DNA of 64,000 nt from an uncultured Veillonella sp. (GCF_937981445.1 NZ_CALJON010000014.1:33361-97360), one strand, 5' to 3'; positions 1 to 9,460 are shown, counted from the stretch's first letter. Notes: generated by a model from the sequence alone, not told the origin. Numbers and translations: made by a program.

Positions 1-840
1 AAAACAGAACATGGCTATGTACTCTCTTCTGAGACTTGTGCCTTAGATGCTATCAAGGCAGAGTTTATTCGCCATATTGAGCCTGGTGAAATGGTTATTA
101 TTGATGATTCAGGCGTGCGAAGCCGTTTATTTGTGGAATCTAAAGACGAAATTAATAAAGCACTCTGCGTATTTGAATATATTTATTTTGCTCGTTCTGA
201 TAGTGAAATTGACGGTCAAAGTGTATATCAAGCGCGTTTGAATATGGGCCGTGAGTTAGCGCGTGAAACAAAATATGAGGCGGACTTAGTTATGTCCATT
301 CCCGATTCAGGTACTACAGCTGCCTTAGGCTATGCCCGTGAGTCCGGCATTCCTTTTGGGGAAGGGCTAATTAAAAATCGCTACATGGGCCGTACATTTA
401 TAAAGCCAGATCAGGCACAGCGTGAATTGGCTGTACGCATGAAATTAAATGCTGTAACTGATGTAGTAAAAGGTAAGCGCATTGTGCTTATTGATGATTC
501 CATCGTAAGAGGAACGACTAGTGGTATTATTGTGCGCATGTTAAAAGAAGCAGGCGCTAAAGAAGTATATATGTGTGTAAGCTCGCCAGCCATTGAATAT
601 CCTTGCCATTATGGCATTGATACCTCAGTGCGCAAGGAATTGATCGCAGCGACCCACACGGTAGATGAGATTCGTGAATATATTCAAGCTGATAAGCTAC
701 ATTATTTAAGCCGTGAAGGACTATGTAGAGCAGTGAGTGGTGTGTCAGAAGCCGACCTTTGCTTTGCTTGCTTCAATGGTGATTATGCAGTAACTGTTCC
801 AGATGAACAAGATGAGGGAGGCAAATATGTGCTCGAATAA
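1..840 (+). CDS. purF: Amidophosphoribosyltransferase, 3' part (5' end outside window)
   Basis: The frame is open from base 1, so this is the C-terminal 279 residues of PurF, which makes phosphoribosylamine from PRPP and glutamine in the first committed purine step. The visible part is the phosphoribosyltransferase domain, with the PRPP loop IVLIDDSIVRGTTSG near nt 481-525. The C-terminal CFAC pair matches the cysteines that ligate a 4Fe-4S cluster in the Bacillus-type enzyme, so this is probably the Fe-S, oxygen-sensitive class. The N-terminal glutaminase half lies upstream of the window. It overlaps purM by 14 bases, which suggests translational coupling in the purine operon. Confidence 0.96.
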   Translation, partial: KTEHGYVLSSETCALDAIKAEFIRHIEPGEMVIIDDSGVRSRLFVESKDEINKALCVFEYIYFARSDSEIDGQSVYQARLNMGRELARETKYEADLVMSIPDSGTTAALGYARESGIPFGEGLIKNRYMGRTFIKPDQAQRELAVRMKLNAVTDVVKGKRIVLIDDSIVRGTTSGIIVRMLKEAGAKEVYMCVSSPAIEYPCHYGIDTSVRKELIAATHTVDEIREYIQADKLHYLSREGLCRAVSGVSEADLCFACFNGDYAVTVPDEQDEGGKYVLE

Positions 841-1891
841 ACAAGGTATCACCTATCGCGACGCCGGAGTTGATATTGATGCAGGTAATAAAGCTGTTGA
901 GTTGATGAAAGACGCCGTTAAACGCACTTACACAGAAGGTGTAGTAGGTGATATAGGTGGCTTTGGTGGTCTATTCTCCTTAGCTGGTTTTGATATGAAA
1001 GAGCCTATGCTCGTGTCTGGTACTGATGGGGTAGGCACTAAATTGCGCCTTGCTATTATGATGGATAAACACGATACAATTGGTCAAGACTGTGTAGCCA
1101 TGAGTGTCAATGATATTCTTGTACAAGGTGCTACGCCTTTATTTTTCCTTGATTACATTGCGGTAGGTAAAGTAGTACCGGAGCAAATCGCTACTATTGT
1201 AGCCGGTGTAGCTCGGGCCTGTGAAGAGTCTGGCTGCGCGTTAATCGGTGGGGAAACGGCTGAAATGGCTGGATTCTACGCGGAAGATGATTATGATATT
1301 GCCGGATTTGCTGTGGGCATTGTGGATAAGCCACGCTTACTCACTGGTGCTGATATTGCTGCAGGGGACATTTTAATTGGTCTACCATCTAGTGGTGTTC
1401 ACTCCAATGGCTTCTCCTTGGTTCGTAAAATTGTGTTTGACCATAAGGGCATGAACCTTGGTGATGAAGTGCCTGAATTTGGTAAAACCTTAGGAGAAGA
1501 ATTATTAACGCCTACTCGCTTATATCCTAAAGCTGTATTGCCATTGACTCGCAAAGGTCTTGTAAAAGGTATGGTGCATGTAACCGGTGGCGGTTTTTAT
1601 GATAATATTCCTCGCATTTTACCAGACAATACATCAGCGCGTGTCAATGCAGATGCTTGGCCAGTGTTGCCTGTATTTAAAAAGCTTCAAGAATGGGGCC
1701 ATGTGGATACTAAGGAAATGTACCGTACATTTAATATGGGCATTGGCATGATTTTAGTTGTTGGCCCTGATAATGTGGAGGCCGTAAAAGCTAATTTAAC
1801 TAAACATAATGAACCTTTCTATGAAATTGGTCGTATTGAAGAAGCGCAAGGTGAACGCGTAATTATGGAAGGTCGTGACTTTGTTGACTAA
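827..1891 (+). CDS. purM: Phosphoribosylformylglycinamidine cyclo-ligase (AIR synthetase)
   Basis: PurM closes the imidazole ring of FGAM to give AIR, using ATP. The 354-residue product has the family's usual length and the motif DGVGTKL near the N-terminus, plus the conserved GGETAEM segment. I chose ATG 827 over an in-frame ATG at 803 because GAGGGAGG lies six bases upstream and the protein then begins like other PurM proteins. The start lies inside the end of purF and the stop inside the start of purN, so three consecutive genes overlap. This is a tightly coupled purine operon. Confidence 0.95.
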   Translation: MCSNKQGITYRDAGVDIDAGNKAVELMKDAVKRTYTEGVVGDIGGFGGLFSLAGFDMKEPMLVSGTDGVGTKLRLAIMMDKHDTIGQDCVAMSVNDILVQGATPLFFLDYIAVGKVVPEQIATIVAGVARACEESGCALIGGETAEMAGFYAEDDYDIAGFAVGIVDKPRLLTGADIAAGDILIGLPSSGVHSNGFSLVRKIVFDHKGMNLGDEVPEFGKTLGEELLTPTRLYPKAVLPLTRKGLVKGMVHVTGGGFYDNIPRILPDNTSARVNADAWPVLPVFKKLQEWGHVDTKEMYRTFNMGIGMILVVGPDNVEAVKANLTKHNEPFYEIGRIEEAQGERVIMEGRDFVD

Positions 1892-2492
1892 GAAGCTTGC
1901 TATTTTTGCTAGTGGCCGTGGCTCTAATGCTGCTGCTTTATATGAGGCAATGCAAGCAGGTGAAATCAATGGCCGCGTAGTAGTGGTTATAACCGATCAA
2001 AAGGATGCTAAGGTCTTAGAGCGTGCTGCTGAGTGGGGCGTGCCGGCTCATGTAGTAGAACGCAAAGCCTATGGTTCAAAGGATGAATTTGAGCAGGCCA
2101 TGCTAGGGGCGATTGCCCCTTATGAGCCAGATGCTATTGTATTAGCTGGCTATATGCGTCTCTTAGGGCCCACCTTTATTGGCCCTTATGAAAATAGAAT
2201 TTTAAATATTCATCCCGCCTTATTGCCTTCGTTCCCAGGCCTTCATGCACAGGGACAGGCTGTTAAAGCAGGGGTAAAAGTTAGTGGTTGTACGGTCCAT
2301 TTCGTTGATACGGGGATGGACTCTGGCCCTATTATTATGCAGGCTGTAGTACCTGTATACGCAGATGATACAGAAGATACATTAGCAGCGCGTATTTTAC
2401 CAGAAGAACATAAAACTTATAAAAAGGCCCTAGCCCTTTTTTGTGATGACAAACTAGTGATCAAGGACCATATTGTACACATAAAGGACTAG
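1875..2492 (+). CDS. purN: Phosphoribosylglycinamide formyltransferase
   Basis: PurN transfers a formyl group from 10-formyl-THF to GAR. The 205-residue protein shows the N-terminal FASGRGSN loop, the catalytic Asn/His segment NIHPALLPSFPG and the downstream Asp in VDTGMDSGP. The start is uncertain. GTG 1875 gives the longest frame, but GGAAGG (1867-1872) is only two bases away, so TTG 1881 with eight-base spacing is equally plausible. The gene overlaps purM. Its stop codon sits inside a hairpin that probably reduces read-through into purH. Confidence 0.94.
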   Translation: MTLLTKKLAIFASGRGSNAAALYEAMQAGEINGRVVVVITDQKDAKVLERAAEWGVPAHVVERKAYGSKDEFEQAMLGAIAPYEPDAIVLAGYMRLLGPTFIGPYENRILNIHPALLPSFPGLHAQGQAVKAGVKVSGCTVHFVDTGMDSGPIIMQAVVPVYADDTEDTLAARILPEEHKTYKKALALFCDDKLVIKDHIVHIKD

Positions 2493-2516
2493 CCTTCGGG
2501 CAGTCCTTTTGTCTTT
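2484..2516 (+). terminator. Hairpin overlapping the purN stop codon (intra-operon terminator or attenuator)
   Basis: AAGGACT pairs with AGTCCTT, and an inner GCC-TTCG-GGC forms a UUCG-capped tip with one bulged A. The stem is followed by TTTGTCTTTT. The left arm begins in the last purN codons. Because purH and purD follow in the same direction, this probably tunes expression of the distal operon, though it could also be mainly a 3'-end stabiliser. Confidence 0.7.
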
Positions 2517-2558
2517 TACATAATCAGATAATCCATATATTGGACCTAGGAGGAAATT

Positions 2559-4088
2559 ATGATTAAAAATGCACTTATCAGCGTGTCGGATAAAACGGGG
2601 ATTGTAGAATTTGCTAAAGAATTAGCTGCTTTAGAGGTAACTATTTACTCCACTGGTGGTACGTTTAAAGCGATTCATGAAGCGGGGGTTGCCGTTCATC
2701 AAGTGGAAGAATTGACTCATTTCCCAGAAATGATGGATGGTCGTGTTAAAACATTACATCCTATGGTGCATGGCGGTATTTTGGCCGTTCGCACCAATGA
2801 AAATCATGTGGCAGCTATGAAAGAACATAATATGGAGCCTCTTGACTTGGTAGTTGTTAACCTATATCCTTTCCGTGAAACCATTGCTAAGCCTAATGTA
2901 GAATTAGCTGAAGCTATTGAGAACATTGATATAGGTGGCCCTACTATGGTGCGTTCAGCTGCAAAAAACAACAAATTTGTAGGCATTGTAGTTAATCCAG
3001 AACGCTATGGTGAAGTGATTGAACGCCTTAAAGCTGATGGTGATTTAGGACAAGACCTTCGCTTTGCTTTAGCTAAGGAAGCTTTTGCGCACACAGCAGC
3101 GTATGACACAGCCATTGCTAATTACTTTAGCGAGCAATTAGAACAAACACCATTCCCTCCGGAATATTTACAGGCTTATGAAAAAGTAAGCGACCTTCGC
3201 TATGGTGAAAATCCGCATCAAAAAGCAGCCTTTTATAAAGACATTGGTGCTGCTACTGGCATGGGCGCTATGAAACAACTTCATGGCAAAGAATTATCCT
3301 ATAATAATATTGTAGATATGGAAGCGGCGTGGAATATGGTGTGGGAATTTGAAGAGCCAGCTGCTTGCATTATTAAGCATACAAATCCATGTGGCGCTGC
3401 TATTGGCACTGATCTTCATGATGCCTATGTAAAGGCCTATGAAGCTGATTCCGTATCTGCCTTTGGTGGCATTGTAGCGTTAAATCGCGAAGTGGATGAA
3501 GCTACAGCTACGGAAATGAGTAAAATTTTCTTAGAAGTAATTATGGCACCTAAGTTCTCTACAAAAGCCTTAGCTATTTTAGAAGCAAAGAAAAATATTC
3601 GTCTTATTGAACTTGAACGTCCAATGGCTGGTCAAGTAGTAGTGAAGAAAGTATCTGGTGGCTTGTTAGTGCAAACTGAAGACGATTTAGTAGAAGATGA
3701 AGCAAGCTATACAGTAGTGACTAAAGCTCAGCCTACAGAAGAACAATGGAAGGCCCTTCGCTTTGCTTGGAAAATGGTAAAACATGTAAAATCGAATGCC
3801 ATTTTAATTGCTGATAGTAATTCGACTTTAGGGGTTGGCGCAGGTCAAATGAATCGTGTAGGTTCTGCTAATATTGCCCTTGAACAAGCTGGCGAAAAAG
3901 CTAAAGGTGCTGTTTTAGCATCTGATGCGTTCTTCCCATTTGGCGACACCGTTGCTACGGCAGCTGCTCATGGTATTGCAGCGATTATTCAACCAGGTGG
4001 TTCGATTCGCGATGAAGAATCCATTGTGGAAGCAGATAAAGCGGGAATTGCCATGGTATTTACTCATGTGCGTCATTTCAAACATTAA
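2559..4088 (+). CDS. purH: Bifunctional AICAR transformylase / IMP cyclohydrolase
   Basis: PurH performs the last two steps of IMP synthesis: formylation of AICAR, then ring closure. The 509-residue protein has the N-terminal IMP cyclohydrolase domain (ISVSDKTGIVEFAKEL; Thr/Lys-rich phosphate site VKTLHPMVHGG) and the C-terminal transformylase domain with the KHTNPCG motif. Its length is typical. A strong site (AGGAGG) precedes ATG 2559. A 66-base gap containing a terminator-like hairpin separates it from purN, so it may be partly independent of the upstream genes. Confidence 0.97.
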   Translation: MIKNALISVSDKTGIVEFAKELAALEVTIYSTGGTFKAIHEAGVAVHQVEELTHFPEMMDGRVKTLHPMVHGGILAVRTNENHVAAMKEHNMEPLDLVVVNLYPFRETIAKPNVELAEAIENIDIGGPTMVRSAAKNNKFVGIVVNPERYGEVIERLKADGDLGQDLRFALAKEAFAHTAAYDTAIANYFSEQLEQTPFPPEYLQAYEKVSDLRYGENPHQKAAFYKDIGAATGMGAMKQLHGKELSYNNIVDMEAAWNMVWEFEEPAACIIKHTNPCGAAIGTDLHDAYVKAYEADSVSAFGGIVALNREVDEATATEMSKIFLEVIMAPKFSTKALAILEAKKNIRLIELERPMAGQVVVKKVSGGLLVQTEDDLVEDEASYTVVTKAQPTEEQWKALRFAWKMVKHVKSNAILIADSNSTLGVGAGQMNRVGSANIALEQAGEKAKGAVLASDAFFPFGDTVATAAAHGIAAIIQPGGSIRDEESIVEADKAGIAMVFTHVRHFKH

Positions 4089-4162
4089 TACCTAGGCGCT
4101 TGTTGAGGCGTAGTGTACTTAAGGTGTAATTGATTACTATAAGATAATGTGTCGGAGGATAT

Positions 4163-5443
4163 ATGAAGGTTTGCGTAATTGGCAGTGGTGGCCGTGAACA
4201 CGCTTTGGCGTGGCGATTAAAAGAAAGTCCTAGCGTGGAGACTGTATATGCCCTACCAGGTAGTAAGGCTATGGAAGAGGTCGCTATGTGCGAACCTATC
4301 GATTGGCAAGACAGTGATGCTGTTGTAGAATATTGTAAAAATCATGCCGTAGATTTAGTTGTAATTGGTCCAGAGGCACCTTTGGTGGCAGGTCTTAGTG
4401 ATGTGCTTAGGGCGGCAGGGATTCCTGTATTTGGCCCTAGTAAAGGGGCTGCGCAGCTGGAAGGTTCAAAAGTATTCGCCAAAGATTTAATGAAAAAATA
4501 TAATATTCCTACAGCGGCTTATGGCGTATTTGCTGAGGTGGCACCAGCGAAGGCCTTTGTTGATGAAGTGGGCGCGCCTATTGTAGTCAAAGCTGATGGG
4601 CTAGCGGCTGGCAAAGGCGTTGTGGTAGCTATGACTAAAGAAGAAGCGTATGCGGCTATTGATGATATGCTAGCAGGTAATCGCTTTGGTGATGCGGGAC
4701 ATACGGTGGTTATTGAAGAATTCATGGCCGGGGAAGAAGCGTCTTTACTAGCCTTTGCGGATGGCAATACAGTGGTGCCTATGATTTCTTCGCAAGATCA
4801 TAAGCGTATTTTTGATGGCGACAAAGGGCCTAATACAGGTGGTATGGGGACTTATGCACCAGCGCCTGTTATGACGGAAGCTCTGTTAGAGGAAGCGAAA
4901 CAAAGGATATTAGATCCTATGATTGAAGCTATGAAACAAGAAGGCTTGCCTTATATAGGGTGCTTGTATGCAGGTCTTATGATTACTGAGGACGGGCCTA
5001 AAGTGGTGGAGTTTAACGCGCGCTTTGGCGATCCAGAAACTCAAGTTGTATTGCCTTTATTTGATGGCGATTTAGGGCAAGTTATGCTTGCTTGTGCCAA
5101 GGGTGAACTTAATCCTTCGGATGTAGTATGGCGTAAAGGCCATGCAGCTTGTGTTATATTGGCATCTAAAGGCTATCCTGAAACATCTCATAAGGGCGAT
5201 GTGATTACTGGTGATGTAGTGTCTCACGATGCCACGTCAGTAGTCTTTCACTCTGGCACGGCCTACCAAAACGGTCATTTTGAAACTGCTGGTGGTCGCG
5301 TCCTAGGTGTGGTAGGCTTAGGTTCTTCTTTACAAGAGGCTTTGGATACAGCCTATACTCGTGTACAAACGATTCAATTTGATGGCTGCCAGTATAGAAC
5401 CGATATTGGGCAAAAAGCATTTAAGCATCTCAACGGTAAATAA
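4163..5443 (+). CDS. purD: Phosphoribosylamine-glycine ligase
   Basis: PurD joins phosphoribosylamine and glycine using ATP to give GAR. The 426-residue protein starts with the [11 protein letters not shown] motif and has an ATP-grasp core ([14 protein letters not shown]) with [10 protein letters not shown] and the metal-binding [16 protein letters not shown] site lies seven bases before ATG 4163. It closes the purine operon seen here. No strong intrinsic terminator is visible directly behind it, so some read-through into the following regulator gene is possible. Confidence 0.97.
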   Translation: MKVCVIGSGGREHALAWRLKESPSVETVYALPGSKAMEEVAMCEPIDWQDSDAVVEYCKNHAVDLVVIGPEAPLVAGLSDVLRAAGIPVFGPSKGAAQLEGSKVFAKDLMKKYNIPTAAYGVFAEVAPAKAFVDEVGAPIVVKADGLAAGKGVVVAMTKEEAYAAIDDMLAGNRFGDAGHTVVIEEFMAGEEASLLAFADGNTVVPMISSQDHKRIFDGDKGPNTGGMGTYAPAPVMTEALLEEAKQRILDPMIEAMKQEGLPYIGCLYAGLMITEDGPKVVEFNARFGDPETQVVLPLFDGDLGQVMLACAKGELNPSDVVWRKGHAACVILASKGYPETSHKGDVITGDVVSHDATSVVFHSGTAYQNGHFETAGGRVLGVVGLGSSLQEALDTAYTRVQTIQFDGCQYRTDIGQKAFKHLNGK

Positions 5444-5488
5444 ATACTTAAAATTATAAAAAAAATTTGTAAATACGCAATATTTTAC

Positions 5489-5517
5489 TTAACTGTTTTT
5501 CAAATTCACGGTATAAT
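5489..5517 (+). promoter_or_regulatory. Candidate sigma-70-type promoter for the XRE regulator
   Basis: TTAACT and a perfect TATAAT are 17 bases apart, about 60 bases before the start codon of the regulator gene. The -35 box is a weak match. Confidence 0.5.
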
Positions 5518-5577
5518 CAAGTAAGAGTCCATCTCTTAACAATATATAATTATGGCCAATGGAGTGGGGCGGTAAAT

Positions 5578-5943
5578 ATGGCGTTATACAAAAATCTTAA
5601 ACGAGCTCGTATGAGGACGGGAAAAAGTCAGTTAGAAGTAGCAGCTAGTATTGGTATTAGCAATGCTGCGTTGTCAAACTATGAAACAGGCTATCGTGAA
5701 CCTGATTTAGAGACGCTTAAGCAGTTAGCTTTGTATTATGGTGTTTCTTTGGATGAGCTGGCAGAAGTGGATTCAACTATATCTCCAGTTATTGATTTAT
5801 GGGCAGCTATTAAAAATAAAGAAGTAGCATTTAATACGAATACCTATGTATTGAAGCCTTCGCAAAGACAGCAGCTAAAAAAAATATTACAAACTTTTTT
5901 TGAAAAGCTTGAACCTATCTCTGATGATGAGCGTGAAAGTTAA
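5578..5943 (+). CDS. XRE-family helix-turn-helix transcriptional regulator
   Basis: The 121-residue protein has an XRE/Cro HTH over about residues 6-60, with the typical features SQLEVAASIGIS, LSNYETGYREPDLETL and LAxYYGVSLDEL. The C-terminal half has no domain I recognise and may mediate oligomerisation. It has its own candidate promoter downstream of purD and is followed by a strong hairpin, so it is probably a monocistronic unit. No target is evident from context; the purine operon is the nearest candidate, but that is only inference. Confidence 0.85.
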   Translation: MALYKNLKRARMRTGKSQLEVAASIGISNAALSNYETGYREPDLETLKQLALYYGVSLDELAEVDSTISPVIDLWAAIKNKEVAFNTNTYVLKPSQRQQLKKILQTFFEKLEPISDDERES

Positions 5944-6012
5944 TCGGTCGTAACGTATCTTACTACGTTGGGGCTGACAAGAAGCAAGGATATAAGCTTA
6001 ATACAACAAAAT

Positions 6013-6090
6013 AAAAGCACTTCTCCTAGAAACTATGTAATGAGATTACATTGGTTTATATTTCTAAGAGAGGTGCTTTTTTGTTTTTTT
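6013..6090. terminator. Long bidirectional terminator hairpin between convergent genes
   Basis: AAAAGCAC plus TCTC and CTAGAAA pair with TTTCTAAG, AGA and GGTGCTTTT, followed by TTGTTTTTTT on the plus strand. The A-run on the left would act as the T-run on the minus strand. It lies between the XRE gene and the convergent UPF0173 gene. Confidence 0.85.
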
Positions 6091-6131
6091 ATGTGCAGGG
6101 TAGTTGCTAGGGTTTTAACTCTTTACTGCAG

Positions 6132-6803
6132 TTATAGTTCGATAGTTGTGCCTGGAGCAACTACGAGGCCTGCCTGTTTGTATTGGCTTTGCAAGGCATT
6201 GACAAATTCATGAGGATCTTTGTCAATAACAGGCCATGTTTTGTAATGAATTGGAATGGTTGTACTCGCTTTCACTAAGGAGGCGGCGAGCAGAGCATCC
6301 TCTACACCCATTGTAAAATTATCGCCAATAGGAAGTAAGGCATAGTCAATTTGACCAAAGCGATTTAAGTATTTCATATCACTAAAAAAGGCTGTATCGC
6401 CAGCAAAATAGATTCGTTTGCCATAGAATTCAACAATACAACCAGCCGCATGGCCCCCAGGAATACCAGCGCCGTGGAAGGCAGGGGTTAGGCGGACGGA
6501 GCCGAACTCAAAGTCGTGCTTGCCTCCTAGGTGCATGGCATAATTGCGAAGGCCTGCTTCGCTGGCTTTATGAGCTACTTCAGCGGTGGAAATTACGAGG
6601 GCATTATTAGCTTTGCCTATTTCATCGGCATCGCCATAGTGGTCGCTATGGCCGTGGCTGATAAAAATATACTGACATTTAATGTCTTTAGGCTCCGCTA
6701 TATTCCACGTATTACCATTAAAAAAAGGATCAAAAACAATGGCTACATCGCCATGGGATAGCATAAATGTGGAATGGCCATAATAGGTAAAATTAACACG
6801 CAT
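6132..6803 (-). CDS. UPF0173-family metallo-beta-lactamase-fold hydrolase
   Basis: The 223-residue protein has the metallo-hydrolase signature HGHSDHYGD at residues 50-58 (His50, His52, Asp54, His55) and further metal ligands (FAGDTAFFSD; IHYKTWP). Length and motif order fit the UPF0173/YtkL family, whose substrate is not well established. The start is supported by AAGGAGGG upstream on the minus strand. It is divergent from moaC, with a short palindrome between them. The fold is clear from the motif; the reaction cannot be named from sequence. Confidence 0.88.
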   Translation of the reverse strand: MRVNFTYYGHSTFMLSHGDVAIVFDPFFNGNTWNIAEPKDIKCQYIFISHGHSDHYGDADEIGKANNALVISTAEVAHKASEAGLRNYAMHLGGKHDFEFGSVRLTPAFHGAGIPGGHAAGCIVEFYGKRIYFAGDTAFFSDMKYLNRFGQIDYALLPIGDNFTMGVEDALLAASLVKASTTIPIHYKTWPVIDKDPHEFVNALQSQYKQAGLVVAPGTTIEL

Positions 6804-6833
6804 GGAAAACCCTCCTTTATGTAATGTATAATG

Positions 6834-6851
6834 TACTTATATGCATAAGTA
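6834..6851. promoter_or_regulatory. Palindrome between the divergent UPF0173 and moaC genes
   Basis: TACTTAT-ATGC-ATAAGTA is a perfect seven-base inverted repeat with a four-base centre, close to TATAAT-like sequence. It is a plausible operator, but no regulator can be assigned. Confidence 0.4.
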
Positions 6852-6915
6852 TAACATAAATCTAAACTGTTAGATATGATGAGGTACGCTTGATATAGTG
6901 AGAAAGGATGCTCGT

Positions 6916-7395
6916 ATGGAGTTAACACATTTTGATGAACAAGGCAATGCGCGCATGGTAGATGTGGGCGCAAAGGATATTACGGAACGCGTAGCTGTAG
7001 CAGAAGGTTTTATTTCTATTAGCGATGATATATATCAACGAATTGAGCTTGGTATGGTAAAAAAAGGCGATGTTTTGGGCGTCGCTCAATTAGCTGCTAT
7101 TATGGGGGCTAAGCAGACGTCTAATTTAATTCCTCTTTGCCATCCCTTAGCGTTGACCAATGTGAATGTTATTTGCGAATTAGATCAAATTCGCCGTGCT
7201 GTTAGAATTGAGGCAACTGTAAAGACAAAGGGGCGCACCGGCGTTGAGATGGAGGCCCTTACAGCAGTTCAAGTAGGGCTGTTAACAGTTTATGATATGT
7301 GCAAAGCCATTGATAAACAGATGGTCATGGGACCAGTCTATTTAGTAGAGAAGATGGGTGGCAAAAGTGGACATTTCAAGCGTAGTGAAGACTAG
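6916..7395 (+). CDS. moaC: Cyclic pyranopterin monophosphate synthase (molybdenum cofactor)
   Basis: MoaC makes cyclic pyranopterin monophosphate from the MoaA product in molybdenum cofactor synthesis. The 159-residue protein matches the family from MVDVGAKD near the N-terminus, through [20 protein letters not shown] (catalytic Lys region) and LCHPL, to VEMEALTAV and VYDMCKAID (catalytic Asp). I prefer ATG 6916 with AAAGGA upstream to the longer GTG 6898 start. No other moa gene is nearby, so the pathway is dispersed in this genome. Confidence 0.95.
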   Translation: MELTHFDEQGNARMVDVGAKDITERVAVAEGFISISDDIYQRIELGMVKKGDVLGVAQLAAIMGAKQTSNLIPLCHPLALTNVNVICELDQIRRAVRIEATVKTKGRTGVEMEALTAVQVGLLTVYDMCKAIDKQMVMGPVYLVEKMGGKSGHFKRSED

Positions 7396-7567
7396 GCCTA
7401 GTTAAATGGGATAGCTAAGGGGCAATGTAGCTTAACGCTTAGGTGCCGTGTAACTTACAGGTTTAGGAGGAGCTTTACTTAAAGATTAAGCGAACTTTTG
7501 CTTGAAGGCTCACGCATAATTAGGTAAAATAAGATGTTAGATATTTTTGAAAAAAGAAGGTTTGTTA

Positions 7568-8059
7568 ATGGAAATCGTATTAGTAGAACCAGAGATTCCA
7601 GGTAATACTGGTAATATCGCACGACTTTGTGCAGCCAATCATATGACATTACATTTAGTAAAGCCTTTAGGTTTTTCTATTGATGATAAATATGTAAAAC
7701 GTGCTGGTCTTGATTATTGGCATTTAGTGGATGTGCAAGTACATGAAAATTTGCAGGAAGTATATGATAAATATCCTGACCGTAGATATTTCTATGCCAC
7801 TACTAAAGCAAAGCATACCTATACAGAGATGAAGTATGAAATTGGCGATATGCTAGTATTTGGTAAAGAAACAAAGGGCTTGCCAGAAGACCTAATTGCT
7901 AAAAATATGGATACTTGCATTCGTATTCCTATGATTGAAGAAGCACGATCACTTAATTTGTCTAATTCAGTGGCGATTATTGCGTATGAAGCAATGCGTC
8001 AACTTGATTTCCCGGATTTGAAAAATTTAGGTGCTGGCGTGCCTACTAGTAAGGCATAA
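7568..8059 (+). CDS. trmL: tRNA (cytidine/uridine-34 2'-O)-methyltransferase, SPOUT family
   Basis: TrmL methylates the ribose at wobble position 34 of certain leucine tRNAs. The 163-residue protein shows the SPOUT trefoil-knot motifs: PEIPGNTGNIARLC at the N-terminus, FGKETKGLP, and IPMIEEARSLNLSNSVAI at the C-terminus. I prefer ATG 7568, seven bases after AAGAAGG, over a TTG at 7547. The preceding 170 bases hold no recognisable gene. Confidence 0.93.
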   Translation: MEIVLVEPEIPGNTGNIARLCAANHMTLHLVKPLGFSIDDKYVKRAGLDYWHLVDVQVHENLQEVYDKYPDRRYFYATTKAKHTYTEMKYEIGDMLVFGKETKGLPEDLIAKNMDTCIRIPMIEEARSLNLSNSVAIIAYEAMRQLDFPDLKNLGAGVPTSKA

Positions 8060-8141
8060 GTAGGGGCCATTTAATAAGTTTGCTATTAAATATTAAACTG
8101 ATACATTTTGTAGTTATAGTAGTTAAGAAAGGTGGAGCATT

Positions 8142-8495
8142 ATGAATTACGATAAGGCGTATGATTTACAAAAAGCGATGCGCGAAAGCGATGAGTACAA
8201 AGAGTTAATGGAAGCAACTAAAGAGGTGGAAGCTAATGGTGTAGCTAAAGGCCTAGTGGAACGCTTTTTAGTGCAACAAATGCAATGGGAATATGCTAAA
8301 ATGGCGGAAGCACCAGAAGCTGAAGAATTTGCCAAGAAACAAGAAGAAATTATGCCTATGATTCAGGCCAATCCAAGTGCACAAAAATATTTGCAAGCTC
8401 ATGTGCGTTGGAGCCAAGTGTCCAATGATATTTATCGCATCATCAGTGAACCTATTACAGAAGGAATGAAAATACTTGAAAATGCTAAAAAATAA
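8142..8495 (+). CDS. YlbF/YmcA-family regulator
   Basis: The 117-residue, almost entirely helical protein matches the YlbF/YmcA (DUF964) family, with MNYDKAYDLQKAMRESDEYK at the start and FLVQQMQWEYAKMA in the middle. In Bacillus such proteins form a complex that affects RNase Y activity and development. Only the family membership is supported here. A strong AAAGGTGG site precedes the start. The end overlaps the start of murB by up to 20 bases, so the two are probably co-translated. Confidence 0.85.
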   Translation: MNYDKAYDLQKAMRESDEYKELMEATKEVEANGVAKGLVERFLVQQMQWEYAKMAEAPEAEEFAKKQEEIMPMIQANPSAQKYLQAHVRWSQVSNDIYRIISEPITEGMKILENAKK

Positions 8496-9417
8496 GCTAG
8501 AAGTATTACATGAAGAGCTAAGTCAGCTGCTTGGCAATGATGAGCTATTTTGGAATGAGCCATTAAAGGATCATACAACCTTTAAAATTGGTGGGCCAGC
8601 AGATTTATTCATTATGCCACGCACACTAGATGAGTTAAGTGAAACTATGCAGCGAATTGCTAAAGCAGACGTACCCTTAACGATTTTAGGTAGTGGCTCG
8701 AATGTGCTCGTCCTTGATGGGGGCATTCAAGGCGTGGTAGTGTCTCTTTGTCATTTGAAGGAACGACTACAATGTGAAGGCCAGTCTTTGCTTATTAGTG
8801 CAGGCTTTATGTTAAAAGATGTGTCTGAGTTTGCTTATAAAAATAGCCTTACGGGCTTAGAATTTGCCATTGGTATCCCTGGTACATTAGGGGGCGCTGT
8901 CTTTATGAATGCTGGCGCTTATGGCGGGGAAATGAGTCAAATCGTGTCTAAGGTGCGTGCCGTGAGTTTAGATGGGCGTATTAATGAATATACCTTGGAG
9001 GAATTGGCCTTTGCTTATCGTCATAGTCGCTTCCATGAAAGTCATGAAATTGTAGCGGAAGTGGAAATGACTTTGCAACCTGGTGAGGCACAAGCTATTT
9101 TAGACACTATGAATGATTTGACAGAACGGCGCATGAGTAAGCAACCCCTAGAGTATGCTAGTGCGGGGTCCACATTTAAACGCCCTACGGGCCATTATGC
9201 AGGGACTTTAATTGAAGAAACTGGCCTAAAAGGACTTTCCTGCGGTGATGCGGAAGTGTCGAAAAAGCATGCCGGCTTTGTGGTGAATAAAGGCACGGCT
9301 ACAGCCAGTGATGTACTTACAGTGATTCGTGAAGTGCAACAGCGCGTCGAACAAGCCCATGGCGTTATATTAGAGCCAGAAGTGCGCATTATTGGGCGTA
9401 GTGGTACTGAGAAGTAA
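8476..9417 (+). CDS. murB: UDP-N-acetylenolpyruvoylglucosamine reductase
   Basis: MurB reduces UDP-GlcNAc-enolpyruvate to UDP-MurNAc with NADPH and FAD in peptidoglycan synthesis. The protein, about 313 residues, has the FAD site GSGSNVLVLDGG, the segment GIPGTLGGAVFMNAGAYGGE, the catalytic serine region SAGSTFKRP and the terminal Glu in ILEPEVRIIG. The start is ambiguous: TTG 8476 lies ten bases after AGAAGGA, whereas ATG 8482 is 16 bases away. Both fall inside the end of the YlbF-family gene. Confidence 0.95.
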   Translation: MKMLKNKLEVLHEELSQLLGNDELFWNEPLKDHTTFKIGGPADLFIMPRTLDELSETMQRIAKADVPLTILGSGSNVLVLDGGIQGVVVSLCHLKERLQCEGQSLLISAGFMLKDVSEFAYKNSLTGLEFAIGIPGTLGGAVFMNAGAYGGEMSQIVSKVRAVSLDGRINEYTLEELAFAYRHSRFHESHEIVAEVEMTLQPGEAQAILDTMNDLTERRMSKQPLEYASAGSTFKRPTGHYAGTLIEETGLKGLSCGDAEVSKKHAGFVVNKGTATASDVLTVIREVQQRVEQAHGVILEPEVRIIGRSGTEK

Positions 9418-9460
9418 AAATAAAAAATAAAAGCAAAAAGTTTTTACAAAGATATACATA

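Noticed and set aside
5968..6213. An 81-codon open frame between the XRE and UPF0173 genes
   Set aside because: It crosses the strong bidirectional terminator and overlaps the UPF0173 gene on the opposite strand.
6743..6973. A 76-codon minus-strand open frame over the moaC start
   Set aside because: It overlaps two supported gene starts and the palindrome between them, and shows no recognisable protein features.
7396..7567. Possible small RNA or riboswitch between moaC and trmL
   Set aside because: No convincing hairpin, conserved-looking core or promoter was found by eye.
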